The translations under genes were made by a program, and so were the position numbers. A stretch of DNA of 64,000 nt. Source: Desulfoscipio geothermicus DSM 3669. Its GTDB lineage: Bacteria; Bacillota; Desulfotomaculia; Desulfotomaculales; Desulfallaceae. Numbering within the stretch: position 1 is the first letter of the stretch; every line of letters begins with the position of its first letter. The stretch lies in the NCBI RefSeq assembly GCF_900115975.1, contig NZ_FOYM01000020.1, positions 1-64,000 on the forward strand, written 5' to 3'. Shown here in pieces: positions 7,941 through 16,702 of this stretch. Below the pieces are notes generated by a model. It ran no database searches. It had not been told where the DNA came from and saw nothing but the letters and a program-made list of their open reading frames with translations.

Positions 7941-8109
7941 TGAAATTAGACGTGGATCTCGCGCGGACTTTTCGAACAACCTCTTTAAGGACAATCGTTA
8001 AACCACGTTTCCTAAAGCGGCGCTAATTTCGCCTGAATTTACCTTGCGGAACAACAGCCCAATTGTTTTTAAAAATTGTTTAATCTATTAATTACGGGGG
8101 AGAATGATT

Positions 8110-9129
8110 ATGATTAAACATTTAATGAAGAGAAATTTACTGATCCTGACAGCCGTGCTGTTTATAGTTTTTGCCGCCTCCGGGTGCAATGGAAGCGAGC
8201 AGGCGCAGCAAGGTGAAAGCGATACCAAAGTTTACCGCGTCGGCGTTACCCAGTTCCTGGAGCACCCGGCGCTGAACTTGGACCGGCAGGGTTTTCTGGA
8301 CCAAATGAAAAAAGAAGGTTTTTTTGAGGGAGAGAACATCCAGTTTGATATTCAAAACTCCCACGGCGACCCCAACCTGGCCAAAACAATTGCCGATAAA
8401 TTTGTCGCCGACAAAGTGGACGCCATTCTCGCCATCACCACGCCCAGTTCCCAGGCCGCAGCCATGGCTACCAAGGGCAGCGATATACCCATGGTGTTTA
8501 TTGCGGTTTCCGACGCGGTGGGATCTGGACTGATTAAAACCACGGACCAGCCCACCGGCACCAACATCACCGGCGTTTACAGCGCTGACCCGGTGGAGCA
8601 GCAGATGGACCTTATTGAAGAAATGGTTTCCGGCATGCATAAATTGGGGCTTATCTATAACCCCGGTGAACCAAACTCGGTAAGCAACACCAACCGCGCG
8701 AAAGAATACGTAAAGGGCAAGGGTTGGGAAGTGGTGGAAGCACCCGTAAATAGCAGTAACGAGGTGCAGGCAGCCGCGCAGTCACTGGTGGGCCGGGTGG
8801 ATGCCGTATTCGTGCCCCAGGATAACACCGTGATCTCCGCCCTGGAGGCGCTGCTGAAAGTCTTGCAGGACAACAATATTCCGCTGTTTACAGGCGATAC
8901 CGAATCAGTAAAACGGGGGGCCATAGCCACCATCGGCAACGATGAATACGATTGCGGGCGTCAGGGCGCCACTATGTTGGCCAGGGTCTTAAGGGGCGAG
9001 AAAGCGGGAGATATAATGCCTGAGGAAATTCGCAAGCGCAGTTTAATGGTTAATAAATCAGCGGCACAAAAAATTGGCCTTGAAATTCCGCAAACCGTGC
9101 TGGACCGGGCGGATGAAGTTGTAGAATAA
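8110..9129 (+). CDS. ABC transporter substrate-binding lipoprotein (PF04392 type)
   Basis: Extracellular solute receptor of the ABC_sub_bind family, whose members are often linked to aromatic amino acid uptake. The N-terminus is a lipoprotein signal with lipobox AASGC and the lipidated Cys26. The body shows the two-lobed periplasmic-binding fold, with PMVFIAVSDAVGSGL and the hinge segment TGVYSADPVEQQMDL typical of the family. The ATG at 8110 is preferred over 8104 because GGGGGAG at 8096-8102 is spaced for it. It heads a three-gene operon with the permease and ATPase. The ligand cannot be read from the sequence. Confidence 0.88.
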   Translation: MIKHLMKRNLLILTAVLFIVFAASGCNGSEQAQQGESDTKVYRVGVTQFLEHPALNLDRQGFLDQMKKEGFFEGENIQFDIQNSHGDPNLAKTIADKFVADKVDAILAITTPSSQAAAMATKGSDIPMVFIAVSDAVGSGLIKTTDQPTGTNITGVYSADPVEQQMDLIEEMVSGMHKLGLIYNPGEPNSVSNTNRAKEYVKGKGWEVVEAPVNSSNEVQAAAQSLVGRVDAVFVPQDNTVISALEALLKVLQDNNIPLFTGDTESVKRGAIATIGNDEYDCGRQGATMLARVLRGEKAGDIMPEEIRKRSLMVNKSAAQKIGLEIPQTVLDRADEVVE

Positions 9130-9165
9130 CCACTTATTTTCTTATTTAGAAAGAAGGAGCGGCCT

Positions 9166-10149
9166 ATGGACAGCGTAATTATTAATTCTCTGCAGCAGGG
9201 GCTGATATTTGCCTTTATGGCGCTGGGAGTGCTGCTGACCTTCCGGCTTCTCGGGTTTCCCGATCTGACGGTGGAGGGTACTTTCCCCCTGGGGGCCGCG
9301 GTCACCGCGCGAGCGGTGGTTGAAGGCGTTGACCCGCTGCTGGCGGTCCTGCTGGGGGCGCTGGCCGGGGGTGCCGCGGGAGCGGCCACCGGCCTGATGC
9401 ATACCAGGCTGAAGGTCAATAACATCCTGGCCGGCATCTTGACTGCCAGCGCCATATACACGGTAATGTTGCGCACCATGGGCCGTCCCAATACGCCACT
9501 ACTGGCTTATGAAAATGTTTACGGACAGGTGCTGGGCTGGTTCGGGCTGGGTGAAACGCACCTTAGCGTCATTTTTACGCTGCTGGTATTGACCCTGGCC
9601 GTACGGGTGGTGCTGGGCTGGTTTTTGAACACGGACCTGGGGCTGGCCGTACGAGCCACGGGGAGCAACGAGCGTATGATCAGGGCACTGGGTGTGAACA
9701 CCGACAACACCAAGCTGCTGACCCTGATAATAGCCAACTTTTTGGTAGGCCTTTCCGGTGCCCTGGCCTGCCAGGCCCAGGGCTTCGCCGATGTGGGCAT
9801 GGGCATCGGAGTACTGGTGGCGGCCATAGCCTCGGCCATACTGGGGGAAACTATTTTCGGCGGCAACCGGGTGGGCCGCCTGCTGACCGGGGCGATTTTG
9901 GGCTCTATAGTTTACCGGGGGCTGTTGGCCCTTGGTCTGCGGCTGGGGTTGCCCGCCGAAGACTTCAAACTTATGACCGCCCTGCTGGTACTGCTGGTTT
10001 TGACCCTGCCCAACATGGAAATTGGCAATCGTATGGCGAAAGGGCTGCCGAAAAAAGCCCGGTTGTTCTGCCGGCAGGCCATTTTTTCACCGGGCGCTGC
10101 CGGAAAAACCGCCGGCGCAAGGAACCACGGTCGGGAGGTAGACAATTGA
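9166..10149 (+). CDS. ABC transporter permease (branched-chain/TrpY-like)
   Basis: Integral membrane subunit of the importer, with about eight hydrophobic helices. The motifs ALGVLLTFRLLGFPDLTVEGTFPLG and AVRATGSNERMIRALGVNTD match the BPD_transp_2 permeases that pair with PF04392 binding proteins. The ATG follows AAGAAGGAG. The C-terminal 35 residues are hydrophilic and basic. The stop overlaps the ATPase start (TTGA), which indicates coupled translation. Confidence 0.9.
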   Translation: MDSVIINSLQQGLIFAFMALGVLLTFRLLGFPDLTVEGTFPLGAAVTARAVVEGVDPLLAVLLGALAGGAAGAATGLMHTRLKVNNILAGILTASAIYTVMLRTMGRPNTPLLAYENVYGQVLGWFGLGETHLSVIFTLLVLTLAVRVVLGWFLNTDLGLAVRATGSNERMIRALGVNTDNTKLLTLIIANFLVGLSGALACQAQGFADVGMGIGVLVAAIASAILGETIFGGNRVGRLLTGAILGSIVYRGLLALGLRLGLPAEDFKLMTALLVLLVLTLPNMEIGNRMAKGLPKKARLFCRQAIFSPGAAGKTAGARNHGREVDN

Positions 10150-10940
10150 TTAACTTGACCGGTATTAATAAATACTTTTTTGTCAATACACCAAACGAAA
10201 TAAAAGCGCTGGATAATATAAACCTTCAGGTAAACCCTGGCGATTTTATCACCATCATCGGCAGTAACGGCGCCGGAAAATCAACCCTGTTAAAGGCTGT
10301 GGCGGGGGTAATACCGGTGGACTCCGGATGCATCGAAATAGATGGGCAAGACGTGACCAACCTCCCCGAACACAGGCGGGCCGGCGACATCGGACGCATC
10401 GACCAGGATCCCATGGCCAGCACCGCCGCCGAACTGACCATTGAAGAAAACCTGGCTATAGCCTGTCTGCGTGGGCAACGGCGCGCTTTGGCCAGGGCAG
10501 TCACCCGCCCGCGCCTGGAACGATTCCGGCAAGCCCTGCGGGATACCGGGTTGGGCCTGGAGGACCGGCTGCGGGTGCCGGTGGGCACCCTTTCCGGCGG
10601 CCAGCGGCAGGCGCTGGCCCTGGTAATGGCCACCATGACCCGACCCCGGCTGCTGCTGCTCGACGAGCATACCGCCGCCCTCGACCCCAAAGCGGCAAGC
10701 CTGGTCATGGATATAACCGAGCGTATAGTAAACAGGCATCAATTAACCACCTTAATGATCACTCACAACATGGAACAGGCGCTGCGTTTCGGCAACCGGT
10801 TGATTATGATGCATAGGGGTCGGATAATCCTGGATATCGGATCTGATGAGAAGAACAGGCTGACGGTGGCTGAACTGATCGCCAAGTTTGCCTCGTGCAG
10901 CGGTACGGTATTTGATAATGACCGGGCCTTGCTGGCGTAA
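10146..10940 (+). CDS. ABC transporter ATP-binding protein
   Basis: Energises the importer encoded by the two preceding genes. Walker A GSNGAGKST lies at residues 39-47, the signature LSGGQ near residue 153, and Walker B LLLLDEHTAALDP with His where many families have Pro. The switch His is in MITHNMEQAL. The start is TTG at 10146 overlapping the permease stop. A terminator at 10952-10982 ends the operon. Confidence 0.92.
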   Translation: MINLTGINKYFFVNTPNEIKALDNINLQVNPGDFITIIGSNGAGKSTLLKAVAGVIPVDSGCIEIDGQDVTNLPEHRRAGDIGRIDQDPMASTAAELTIEENLAIACLRGQRRALARAVTRPRLERFRQALRDTGLGLEDRLRVPVGTLSGGQRQALALVMATMTRPRLLLLDEHTAALDPKAASLVMDITERIVNRHQLTTLMITHNMEQALRFGNRLIMMHRGRIILDIGSDEKNRLTVAELIAKFASCSGTVFDNDRALLA

Positions 10941-10951
10941 TAAAACCTTGC

Positions 10952-10982
10952 AGTCATTCGTTTAACACGAGTGGCTTTTTTG
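10952..10982 (+). terminator. Intrinsic terminator of the ABC operon
   Basis: A 9-bp stem with G-T pairs (AGTCATTCG/CGAGTGGCT), a 7-base loop and a run of six T. Confidence 0.75.
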
Positions 10983-11123
10983 TAGTACCTATAATTCATT
11001 TATCCAAAATGACAATGGATACAATATAACAGATGATTTATCCTTGCGCGCATTTGCTTAACGCAATTGATTTATAGATTAAGATTCATTTATTCCGGAT
11101 AACCTGGAGGAATCAAGCTATTT

Positions 11124-11192
11124 ATGTCGAATGGTTATTTGGATTTTGGAGATGGCTTGAGTTTTAGAGAGGAGTATATGATCCATGCCTGA
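11124..11192 (+). CDS. Possible 22-codon leader ORF overlapping lysA start
   Basis: ATG at 11124 follows TGGAGGA (11105-11111) at 12-base spacing and reads 22 codons (MSNGYLDFGDGLSF...) to a TGA at 11190-11192, eight bases into lysA. The lysA binding site AGAGGAG lies inside it. It may couple translation to lysA. The peptide has no run of Lys codons that would suggest simple attenuation. Real status is uncertain. Confidence 0.35.
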   Translation: MSNGYLDFGDGLSFREEYMIHA

Positions 11193-12438
11193 AAAAGTAT
11201 TACCGTTTACAAAAGAACAACTGATGCAGATAATCGAACAGTACCCCACCCCGTTTCACATTTACGATGAGGCGGCAATCCGAAAAAACGCCCGTAATTT
11301 AGTCCAGTCGTTTGACTGGGCGCCGGGATTCAAGGAATATTTTGCGGTAAAAGCCACCCCCAATCCATATATAATGAAAATCCTGAAAGAAGAGGGGTTT
11401 GGCGCTGACTGCAGCTCTTTGCCGGAATTGATTCTGGCGGATAAAGCGGGAATACGCGGTGAAGACATCATGTTTTCTTCAAACGATACCCCGGCGGAGG
11501 AATACCAGGTGGCCAGGGAACTGGGGGCTATTATCAACCTCGATGATATCAGCCATATTGATTACCTGGAAAAGCATGCGGGGATACCGGAAGTGATTTC
11601 TTTTCGCTATAACCCCGGGCCATTACGCAAAGGCGGCAATGCCATCATCGGTAAACCGGAGGAAGCCAAATACGGACTGACCCGAGAACAGATTTTTCAA
11701 GCTTGTGAAATCATGCGGAACAAAGGCGTTGGGCGCTTTGGCCTACATACCATGGTTATTTCCAATGAGTTGGACCCCACTTACTTTATAGAAACGGCTA
11801 ACATGATGTTTGACTTAGCAGTGGAAATATATCAGAAGCTAAATATCCGCGTTGAATTTGTAAATTTGGGCGGCGGTATCGGCATACCCTACCTGCCGCA
11901 TGAAGAACCTGTAGATTTGCATTATGTAAGCCAGGGCATAAAGGATGCTTACGAAAAAAAGATTACCCCCAACGGATTGCACCCGTTGAAACTGGCCATG
12001 GAAAGCGGTCGGATGATTACGGGCCCGTATGGATACCTGGTTGCCACAGTACTGCACAAAAAAGAGATCTACAAAAACTACGTAGGGCTGGACGCCTGCA
12101 TGGCCAACTTGATGCGCCCGGGTATCTACGGTGCGTACCACCACATTACCGTGGTCGGCAAAGAAGATTGGCCACACGATCATATTTACGACGTGACCGG
12201 TTCGTTATGTGAAAACAACGATAAGTTTGCCATTGACCGAAAACTGCCTGAAATCGAAATAGGCGACATATTGGTAATACACGATACCGGGGCGCACGGT
12301 CATGCCATGGGATTCAACTATAACGGAAAGCTGCGTTCCGCCGAATTGTTGCTCAAACCCGACGGAACCGTGGAAATGATTCGGCGGGCGGAAACAATAG
12401 ATGATTATTTTGCCACGTTGGACTTTTCTAAACTGTAA
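11185..12438 (+). CDS. lysA: Diaminopimelate decarboxylase
   Basis: Makes L-lysine from meso-diaminopimelate. It is a fold-III PLP enzyme: the PLP Lys56 sits in YFAVKATPNP, the glycine-rich phosphate loop is NLGGGIGIPY, the substrate arginine/serine region is AMESGRMITG, and the C-terminal dimer-site motif is GSLCENNDKFA. At 417 aa the length fits LysA. The start has AGAGGAG at 10-base spacing. It is monocistronic with a strong terminator at 12455-12491. An ornithine-type decarboxylase is possible but less likely given the GSLCE motif. Confidence 0.88.
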   Translation: MPEKVLPFTKEQLMQIIEQYPTPFHIYDEAAIRKNARNLVQSFDWAPGFKEYFAVKATPNPYIMKILKEEGFGADCSSLPELILADKAGIRGEDIMFSSNDTPAEEYQVARELGAIINLDDISHIDYLEKHAGIPEVISFRYNPGPLRKGGNAIIGKPEEAKYGLTREQIFQACEIMRNKGVGRFGLHTMVISNELDPTYFIETANMMFDLAVEIYQKLNIRVEFVNLGGGIGIPYLPHEEPVDLHYVSQGIKDAYEKKITPNGLHPLKLAMESGRMITGPYGYLVATVLHKKEIYKNYVGLDACMANLMRPGIYGAYHHITVVGKEDWPHDHIYDVTGSLCENNDKFAIDRKLPEIEIGDILVIHDTGAHGHAMGFNYNGKLRSAELLLKPDGTVEMIRRAETIDDYFATLDFSKL

Positions 12439-12454
12439 ACCTTTCTAATTCCGA

Positions 12455-12491
12455 AAGGGCGGAAGCTATGGGTTGTAGCGTCCGCCTTTTC
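12455..12491 (+). terminator. Intrinsic terminator of lysA
   Basis: The arms AAGGGCGGA (12455-12463) and TCCGCCTTT (12481-12489) pair around a 17-base loop, followed by T. Confidence 0.75.
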
Positions 12492-12537
12492 CCCATTTTT
12501 TTACCATCCATCATAAGACTCCCGACAGGTTCCCCGG

Positions 12538-13056
12538 TCATTTGTAGCTGTTGACAATGCGCCAGGTCAACCGCGGGTTGTTATTCACCTGAATAAAATA
12601 ACAATCGGAACCGGAATCAACTTTAAATATGTAAACACCGGTAGCACTGCCGGCAATCCCGAAATTGCGGGCAACAATGGTGCTATCCACCCCCAAGGGA
12701 GCGAAGGAACGCCCCTGTGGATCTATAACCCGCATGTGTTGCCCGCCCGCCGCTGCGGTGCTCTGCAGGGCCACCCCCATAAACACCTTTCCCGGTTCCG
12801 CCACAGCTTTATTGTTATTGGTTATGTCAACCGTATCCGAAAATATTATATCACCACCGAAAATCTTGAAGGATTCCCCGCCGGCAACCACCTCCCGCCC
12901 CAGCGGCACGTACTCTGCCGGCGGTTTGACTTTTTGCATCCGGGCGTTGTCTCCGGATTGAATTGCAAACCAGTAAAGGATAAAAAAAATTCCCGGTGCG
13001 AAAATTAAAAACAAAAACCACCTGCGCTTCCCACGGTCAGCATTATTTCGAGCCAT
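12538..13056 (-). CDS. Membrane-anchored DUF4352-like protein
   Basis: A 172-aa protein with a basic N-terminus, one transmembrane helix (about residues 14-33) and an extracytoplasmic beta-rich domain. The pattern of a central 'AEPGKVFMGVALQ' strand followed by 'RVIDPQGRSFAPLG' resembles DUF4352/telokin-like domains of secreted Gram-positive proteins. The ATG at 13056 has GGGGGTGG at 5-base spacing; an open frame extends upstream but lacks a better site. It converges with lysA and stands alone. Function unknown. Confidence 0.7.
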   Translation of the reverse strand: MARNNADRGKRRWFLFLIFAPGIFFILYWFAIQSGDNARMQKVKPPAEYVPLGREVVAGGESFKIFGGDIIFSDTVDITNNNKAVAEPGKVFMGVALQSTAAAGGQHMRVIDPQGRSFAPLGVDSTIVARNFGIAGSATGVYIFKVDSGSDCYFIQVNNNPRLTWRIVNSYK

Positions 13057-13235
13057 TTTTGCCACCCCCATATCATTATTTTTCATTGCACATTCATTGT
13101 CAAATACCTTTCCGCAATCTACCGATAAATATCTGTATAATTTTTTTTCCAATCGTAAAATTTGGGAATAATATTTTTATAAAATTGTAACACTATTAAT
13201 GCTTTAGCAAGTATTTCGCCTGGAGGTGCATAAAA

Positions 13236-13424
13236 TTGCATGCAGAAGTAGATCAGGACCTTTGTATCAGTTGCGGCACATGTATTGACGTGTGCCCTGA
13301 TGTTTTTGAATGGAACGACGATGAAAAGGCTCATTCCGTCGTGGATGAGATACCACCTGAACTGGAAGACCAGGCATCAGAAGCGGCCGAAAATTGTCCC
13401 ACCGATGCCATAACTGTCAACTGA
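13236..13424 (+). CDS. Single-cluster [4Fe-4S] ferredoxin
   Basis: A 62-aa electron carrier with CISCGTCIDVCP near the N-terminus and a distal ENCPTDAI, the arrangement of monocluster ferredoxins. Three Cys of the first motif and the distal Cys bind the cluster. The start is TTG behind TGGAGGTG. It is a single-gene unit with a terminator at 13450-13490. The acidic composition is typical of soluble ferredoxins. Confidence 0.93.
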   Translation: MHAEVDQDLCISCGTCIDVCPDVFEWNDDEKAHSVVDEIPPELEDQASEAAENCPTDAITVN

Positions 13425-13449
13425 ACCGGAAACCAATACGCTTAACAGG

Positions 13450-13490
13450 GCACGGCTGAACTTTACATGGTTCGCCGTGTCTTATTTTTG
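13450..13490 (+). terminator. Intrinsic terminator of the ferredoxin gene
   Basis: A 10-bp stem with one bulge (CACGGC-GAAC with GTTC-GCCGTG) is followed by CTTATTTTT. Confidence 0.8.
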
Positions 13491-13579
13491 GTGATTATGT
13501 ATTATTAAGAAAAAGGTTTACCTCAATGGAAAAAGAATATTAATGACCGAGGGAAAACTGCTGGAAAGGGCTATTAACG

Positions 13580-15850
13580 ATGAAAAAACCGCGCATCGGA
13601 TTTATAGTTGTTTTTCTAGTTTTGCATTTATTTTTTAGCTTCCTTTTGCCGGGAAACGCCATGGGCCAGGAAAAGATTCCGCCCGTTTACGGCCTGGGCC
13701 TGCCGGAACCGAAAAGCATCAACCATGCCGCCGAACCGGGTAATGTTTATGTCATTACCGTGAACAGGTTGACCCTGCCTGACATATTTAATAACGAAGA
13801 ACTGTTTAACAGAATAATAAATAACGGCGCCGTCGGGCTGATGAGCAGCAGCGTGGAAGGGAGTAATAACCCCGACAGTAACTTTGCGTCCATTGGAGCC
13901 GGCGCGCCCATTAACGCTACGGGCAGCGGCGCGTGGGGAGTCAATGCCGGAGAATCAATCAACGGGATGCCGGCGCAGGATGTCTATCGGCAGCGCACCG
14001 GGCTTTCCGCGCCGGAAAATGCCGTGCTGCAGCTGGATATCGCCCGTCTGAAACATTTAAATCAGAATAATCGTTATTCAGCCGTCCCCGGTTACCTGGG
14101 TACGTTGTTGCAAAACAACGGCTTCGGAGTGCAAGTGCTGGGCAATGCTGATACCAAAGACAGCCGGCACAGGCACGCGGTAGGTCTGGCCATGAACCGG
14201 ACCGGAATTATACCCGAAGGGGACGTTGGCAAAGGTGCGGTTTTACAGGATAACGCATTCCCCGGAGGTATCCGCACCGATTACGCCCGACTGCTGGATT
14301 TAACGCTAACCGCCAATAACAATTCCGGATTGACGGTAGTTGAACTGGGCGACCTGGAAAGACTGGAGCGATTAGGGGCTCACCTGGAAGCAAACGTCCT
14401 GCAGGCCCAAAGAGAAGAGTCCATCAAACGGATAGCCGCTTTTATTGACGGCCTGCTGTTACGCATGGACAAACATGATTTGCTGGTGGTTGTCTCGCCC
14501 ACCCCGCGTGGTGATTATTTACCTAGTACCAATTACCTTACACCTGTGTTGATCTCCGGCAACGGTGTCGCTACCGGTATTTTAACCTCACCAACCACCA
14601 GACGGCCGGGAATTATCAAAAATACCGATCTGGCGCCCAGCATCCTTAACTATTATTCCGTTGCCATGCCACCTTTAATGTATGGACGCCCCATACAATT
14701 AATAGCGGTGGATAACCCGGTTGACAGGCTGTCCGCTTTATACGAAGAACTGGAGTTAATTTACCAGGCCCGCCCGCCGGTATTGCGTAACTATGTATTG
14801 ATTCAATTGATTCTGGTGATTTTATCCCTGGCAGCTATTTTGGCGCCCGGGCGCAATTATTTAATGCTGGTGTTAAAGCCACTGTTGCTTGCAGTAATGT
14901 CCGTACCCGTATCGCTGCTGCTGCTTCCTTTGCTGCCGCATGCTTCGCTGACCAGCCTGGTTATCGAACTGGTCGCAATCACCGCCGGCATAGTGGCAGC
15001 CCTGCATCTGTGGTTGAAACAAAGTCGGAACGAACTGGATCCCTTTATTTTAATCAGCCTGTTCACTTCGCTGTGCATAGTGGTGGATTTGCTGTTGGGG
15101 GCGCCCCTGCAGAAAAATTCACTTTTGGGTTATGACCCAATTGTGGGGGCCCGGTATTACGGAATCGGCAACGAATATATGGGTGTGCTGCTCGGGTCCA
15201 CCATTATCGGCACCACTGCCCTGTTAACCCGCCTGTCCGGCAAAACAAAAAAAATACTGTGGCCGGTGGGTATTTATTACATTACAACTTTATATATCAT
15301 CGCCGCTCCCCAACTGGGCACCAATGTCGGCGGGTCAATAGCGGGAGCGGGCTCATTCATGGTAACTTTTTTGCTGTTATGGGGCGTGCGGCTTAATTTA
15401 AAAACCTTATTAAAAACAGCGGCAACCGTGCTGTTTTTCCTGCTGACAATTTTAACTTACGATATGCTACGGCCGCTGGAGAGCCAATCACATATCGGTC
15501 GTACGGTAAACTTGATTTTACAGGGCGGCCCCGCTGAAATTTTTAATATTATAGCCCGCAAATTGAGTATGAATATCAAACTTATCAAGTACACCATCTG
15601 GAGTCGTATATTCCTGGCCAGCCTGGCCAGTTTGGCGATCCTTTTTTACAGACCGGTGGGCGTGATGCAGCAAATCAGCTGCCAGTACACTTACATGTAC
15701 AAGGGGTTCATCGGTGTGGTGACAGCCAGTGTGCTGGCCCTGATATTTAACGATTCCGGCATTGTGGCCGCCGCCACCGCCATGATCTTCGGAGCGCCTC
15801 CCTTACTTTACCTGGTGATACGCGCCCAGCGGCTGGGACACGAAAGATAA
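13580..15850 (+). CDS. Large membrane protein with N-terminal alkaline-phosphatase-superfamily-like domain
   Basis: A 756-aa protein of uncertain role. A signal peptide (residues 1-29) precedes an extracytoplasmic domain of about 370 residues. The features NNPDSNFASIGAGAP, LLVVVSPTPRGDY, LTPVLISG and NTDLAPSIL resemble the metal-binding-fold layout of alkaline phosphatase/sulfatase superfamily proteins. About ten hydrophobic helices then run from about residue 400 to 745. The start is ATG behind GGAAAGGG. I would not name a substrate; the classic nucleophile motif is not clear to me. It is monocistronic. Confidence 0.75.
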   Translation: MKKPRIGFIVVFLVLHLFFSFLLPGNAMGQEKIPPVYGLGLPEPKSINHAAEPGNVYVITVNRLTLPDIFNNEELFNRIINNGAVGLMSSSVEGSNNPDSNFASIGAGAPINATGSGAWGVNAGESINGMPAQDVYRQRTGLSAPENAVLQLDIARLKHLNQNNRYSAVPGYLGTLLQNNGFGVQVLGNADTKDSRHRHAVGLAMNRTGIIPEGDVGKGAVLQDNAFPGGIRTDYARLLDLTLTANNNSGLTVVELGDLERLERLGAHLEANVLQAQREESIKRIAAFIDGLLLRMDKHDLLVVVSPTPRGDYLPSTNYLTPVLISGNGVATGILTSPTTRRPGIIKNTDLAPSILNYYSVAMPPLMYGRPIQLIAVDNPVDRLSALYEELELIYQARPPVLRNYVLIQLILVILSLAAILAPGRNYLMLVLKPLLLAVMSVPVSLLLLPLLPHASLTSLVIELVAITAGIVAALHLWLKQSRNELDPFILISLFTSLCIVVDLLLGAPLQKNSLLGYDPIVGARYYGIGNEYMGVLLGSTIIGTTALLTRLSGKTKKILWPVGIYYITTLYIIAAPQLGTNVGGSIAGAGSFMVTFLLLWGVRLNLKTLLKTAATVLFFLLTILTYDMLRPLESQSHIGRTVNLILQGGPAEIFNIIARKLSMNIKLIKYTIWSRIFLASLASLAILFYRPVGVMQQISCQYTYMYKGFIGVVTASVLALIFNDSGIVAAATAMIFGAPPLLYLVIRAQRLGHER

Positions 15851-16015
15851 TGTCAACGGACCCTGAATTCAACCCGGGAATGCCGTAATAAACGCACCCA
15901 CATTTACCAGCAATTAACTCACAACATATCAATAAGAAATAAGGAGTAAAACGTGGGTATCATATTGAAAAATAGCACTAACCTATTGAAATCATCAACT
16001 AATCATAAAAATTTG

Positions 16016-16043
16016 TTGACAATACATGATTTTATGCTAAAAT
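16016..16043 (+). promoter_or_regulatory. Sigma-A promoter of speD
   Basis: TTGACA (16016-16021), a 16-base spacer ending in TGC (extended -10) and TAAAAT (16038-16043), about 80 bases before the speD start. Confidence 0.7.
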
Positions 16044-16121
16044 TGAGTTTGATTGGTCGGCGGCATTATTTTGCCAGGTACCGATAATACAACATAATGT
16101 TAAAGGGGGAAGATAATTAGA

Positions 16122-16502
16122 ATGAAACCTTTGGGCCGCCATGTTTTAGCTGAAATCTACGGGTGTGAATTTGATGTACTGAATGACATCGGCAAAGTGG
16201 AAAAAATCATGGTTGATGCAGCCCTTGAAGCAGGAGCCGAAGTTCGCGAGTTTGTGTTTCATAAGTTCAGCCCACAGGGAGTAAGCGGAGTGGTTGTCAT
16301 TTCAGAGTCTCATTTGGCTATCCATACCTGGCCCGAATTGGGTTACGCCGCAGTTGATGTATTTACCTGTGGTGAAAAGGTGGATCCCTGGGATGCCTGT
16401 AATTACCTGACCGAAAAATTCGGTGCCAAGCATCTCACCGCTAAAGAGACAAAACGGGGAATTCTGCCGGATATCTTACCGCAGGAAGCCGTAAATCTTT
16501 AG
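16122..16502 (+). CDS. speD: S-adenosylmethionine decarboxylase proenzyme
   Basis: Provides decarboxylated SAM for spermidine synthesis. It is a class 1B proenzyme of 126 aa. The [12 protein letters not shown] motif places self-cleavage between Glu62 and Ser63, with Ser63 becoming the pyruvoyl group. His68 and Cys83 (VFTCGE) are the processing and proton-donor residues. It has its own promoter and a strong terminator (16542-16589). No spermidine synthase gene is adjacent. Confidence 0.95.
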   Translation: MKPLGRHVLAEIYGCEFDVLNDIGKVEKIMVDAALEAGAEVREFVFHKFSPQGVSGVVVISESHLAIHTWPELGYAAVDVFTCGEKVDPWDACNYLTEKFGAKHLTAKETKRGILPDILPQEAVNL

Positions 16503-16541
16503 GAGGGATTTTTATTAGTACCTACTTAAGTGAGGATTAGC

Positions 16542-16589
16542 ATGACCTTGCCGTTTGGTTATAACAAACAGCAAGGTCATTGCTTTTTT
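16542..16589 (+). terminator. Intrinsic terminator of speD
   Basis: The arms 16542-16551 and 16571-16580 (ATGACCTTGC/GCAAGGTCAT) are extended by GTTTG/CAAAC after one mismatch, then TGCTTTTTT. Confidence 0.9.
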
Positions 16590-16621
16590 CAGGCAAATAA
16601 ACACTTGCGGGAGGAAATTTG

Positions 16622-16702
16622 ATGGCCGTACCGAATATATTAGTGTTTAAGGGTAAAAGGAGGTCTACTCCCGAAAATGCATTTATTCCATCATATTTGT
16701 GA
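16622..16702 (+). CDS. Possible 26-codon leader ORF ahead of the mqn cluster
   Basis: ATG at 16622 has GCGGGAGGA upstream and reads MAVPNILVFKG... to TGA at 16700-16702, overlapping the start of the next gene (16677) by 26 bases. The AAAGGAGG site of that gene is inside it. It is the first translatable item of the menaquinone transcript, but no function can be given. Confidence 0.35.
   Translation: MAVPNILVFKGKRRSTPENAFIPSYL

Larger units (their letters stand above)
7410..8103. other. Gene-free interval of 694 bases rich in inverted repeats
   Basis: No convincing coding region on either strand. Besides the promoter and RNA near 7414-7574, it holds a hairpin at 7748-7776 (GCACGCTA/TAGCGTGC), an imperfect palindrome at 7785-7940, and nested pairings at 7942-8030 (GAAATTAG with CTAATTTC, enclosing CGTGG with CCACG). 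The last lies in the leader of the ABC-transporter operon that starts at 8110. I see no T-box GGTGG element and no aptamer core I recognise. Confidence 0.6.

Noticed and set aside
7946-8103. T-box leader for the ABC importer
   Set aside because: No GGTGG-type T-box element or specifier stem features could be recognised, although other pairing is present.
15953-16087. A 44-codon frame from GTG with an AAGGAG site, between the phosphatase-like gene and speD
   Set aside because: The strong speD promoter (16016-16043) lies inside it and the composition is not protein-like, so the frame is probably chance.
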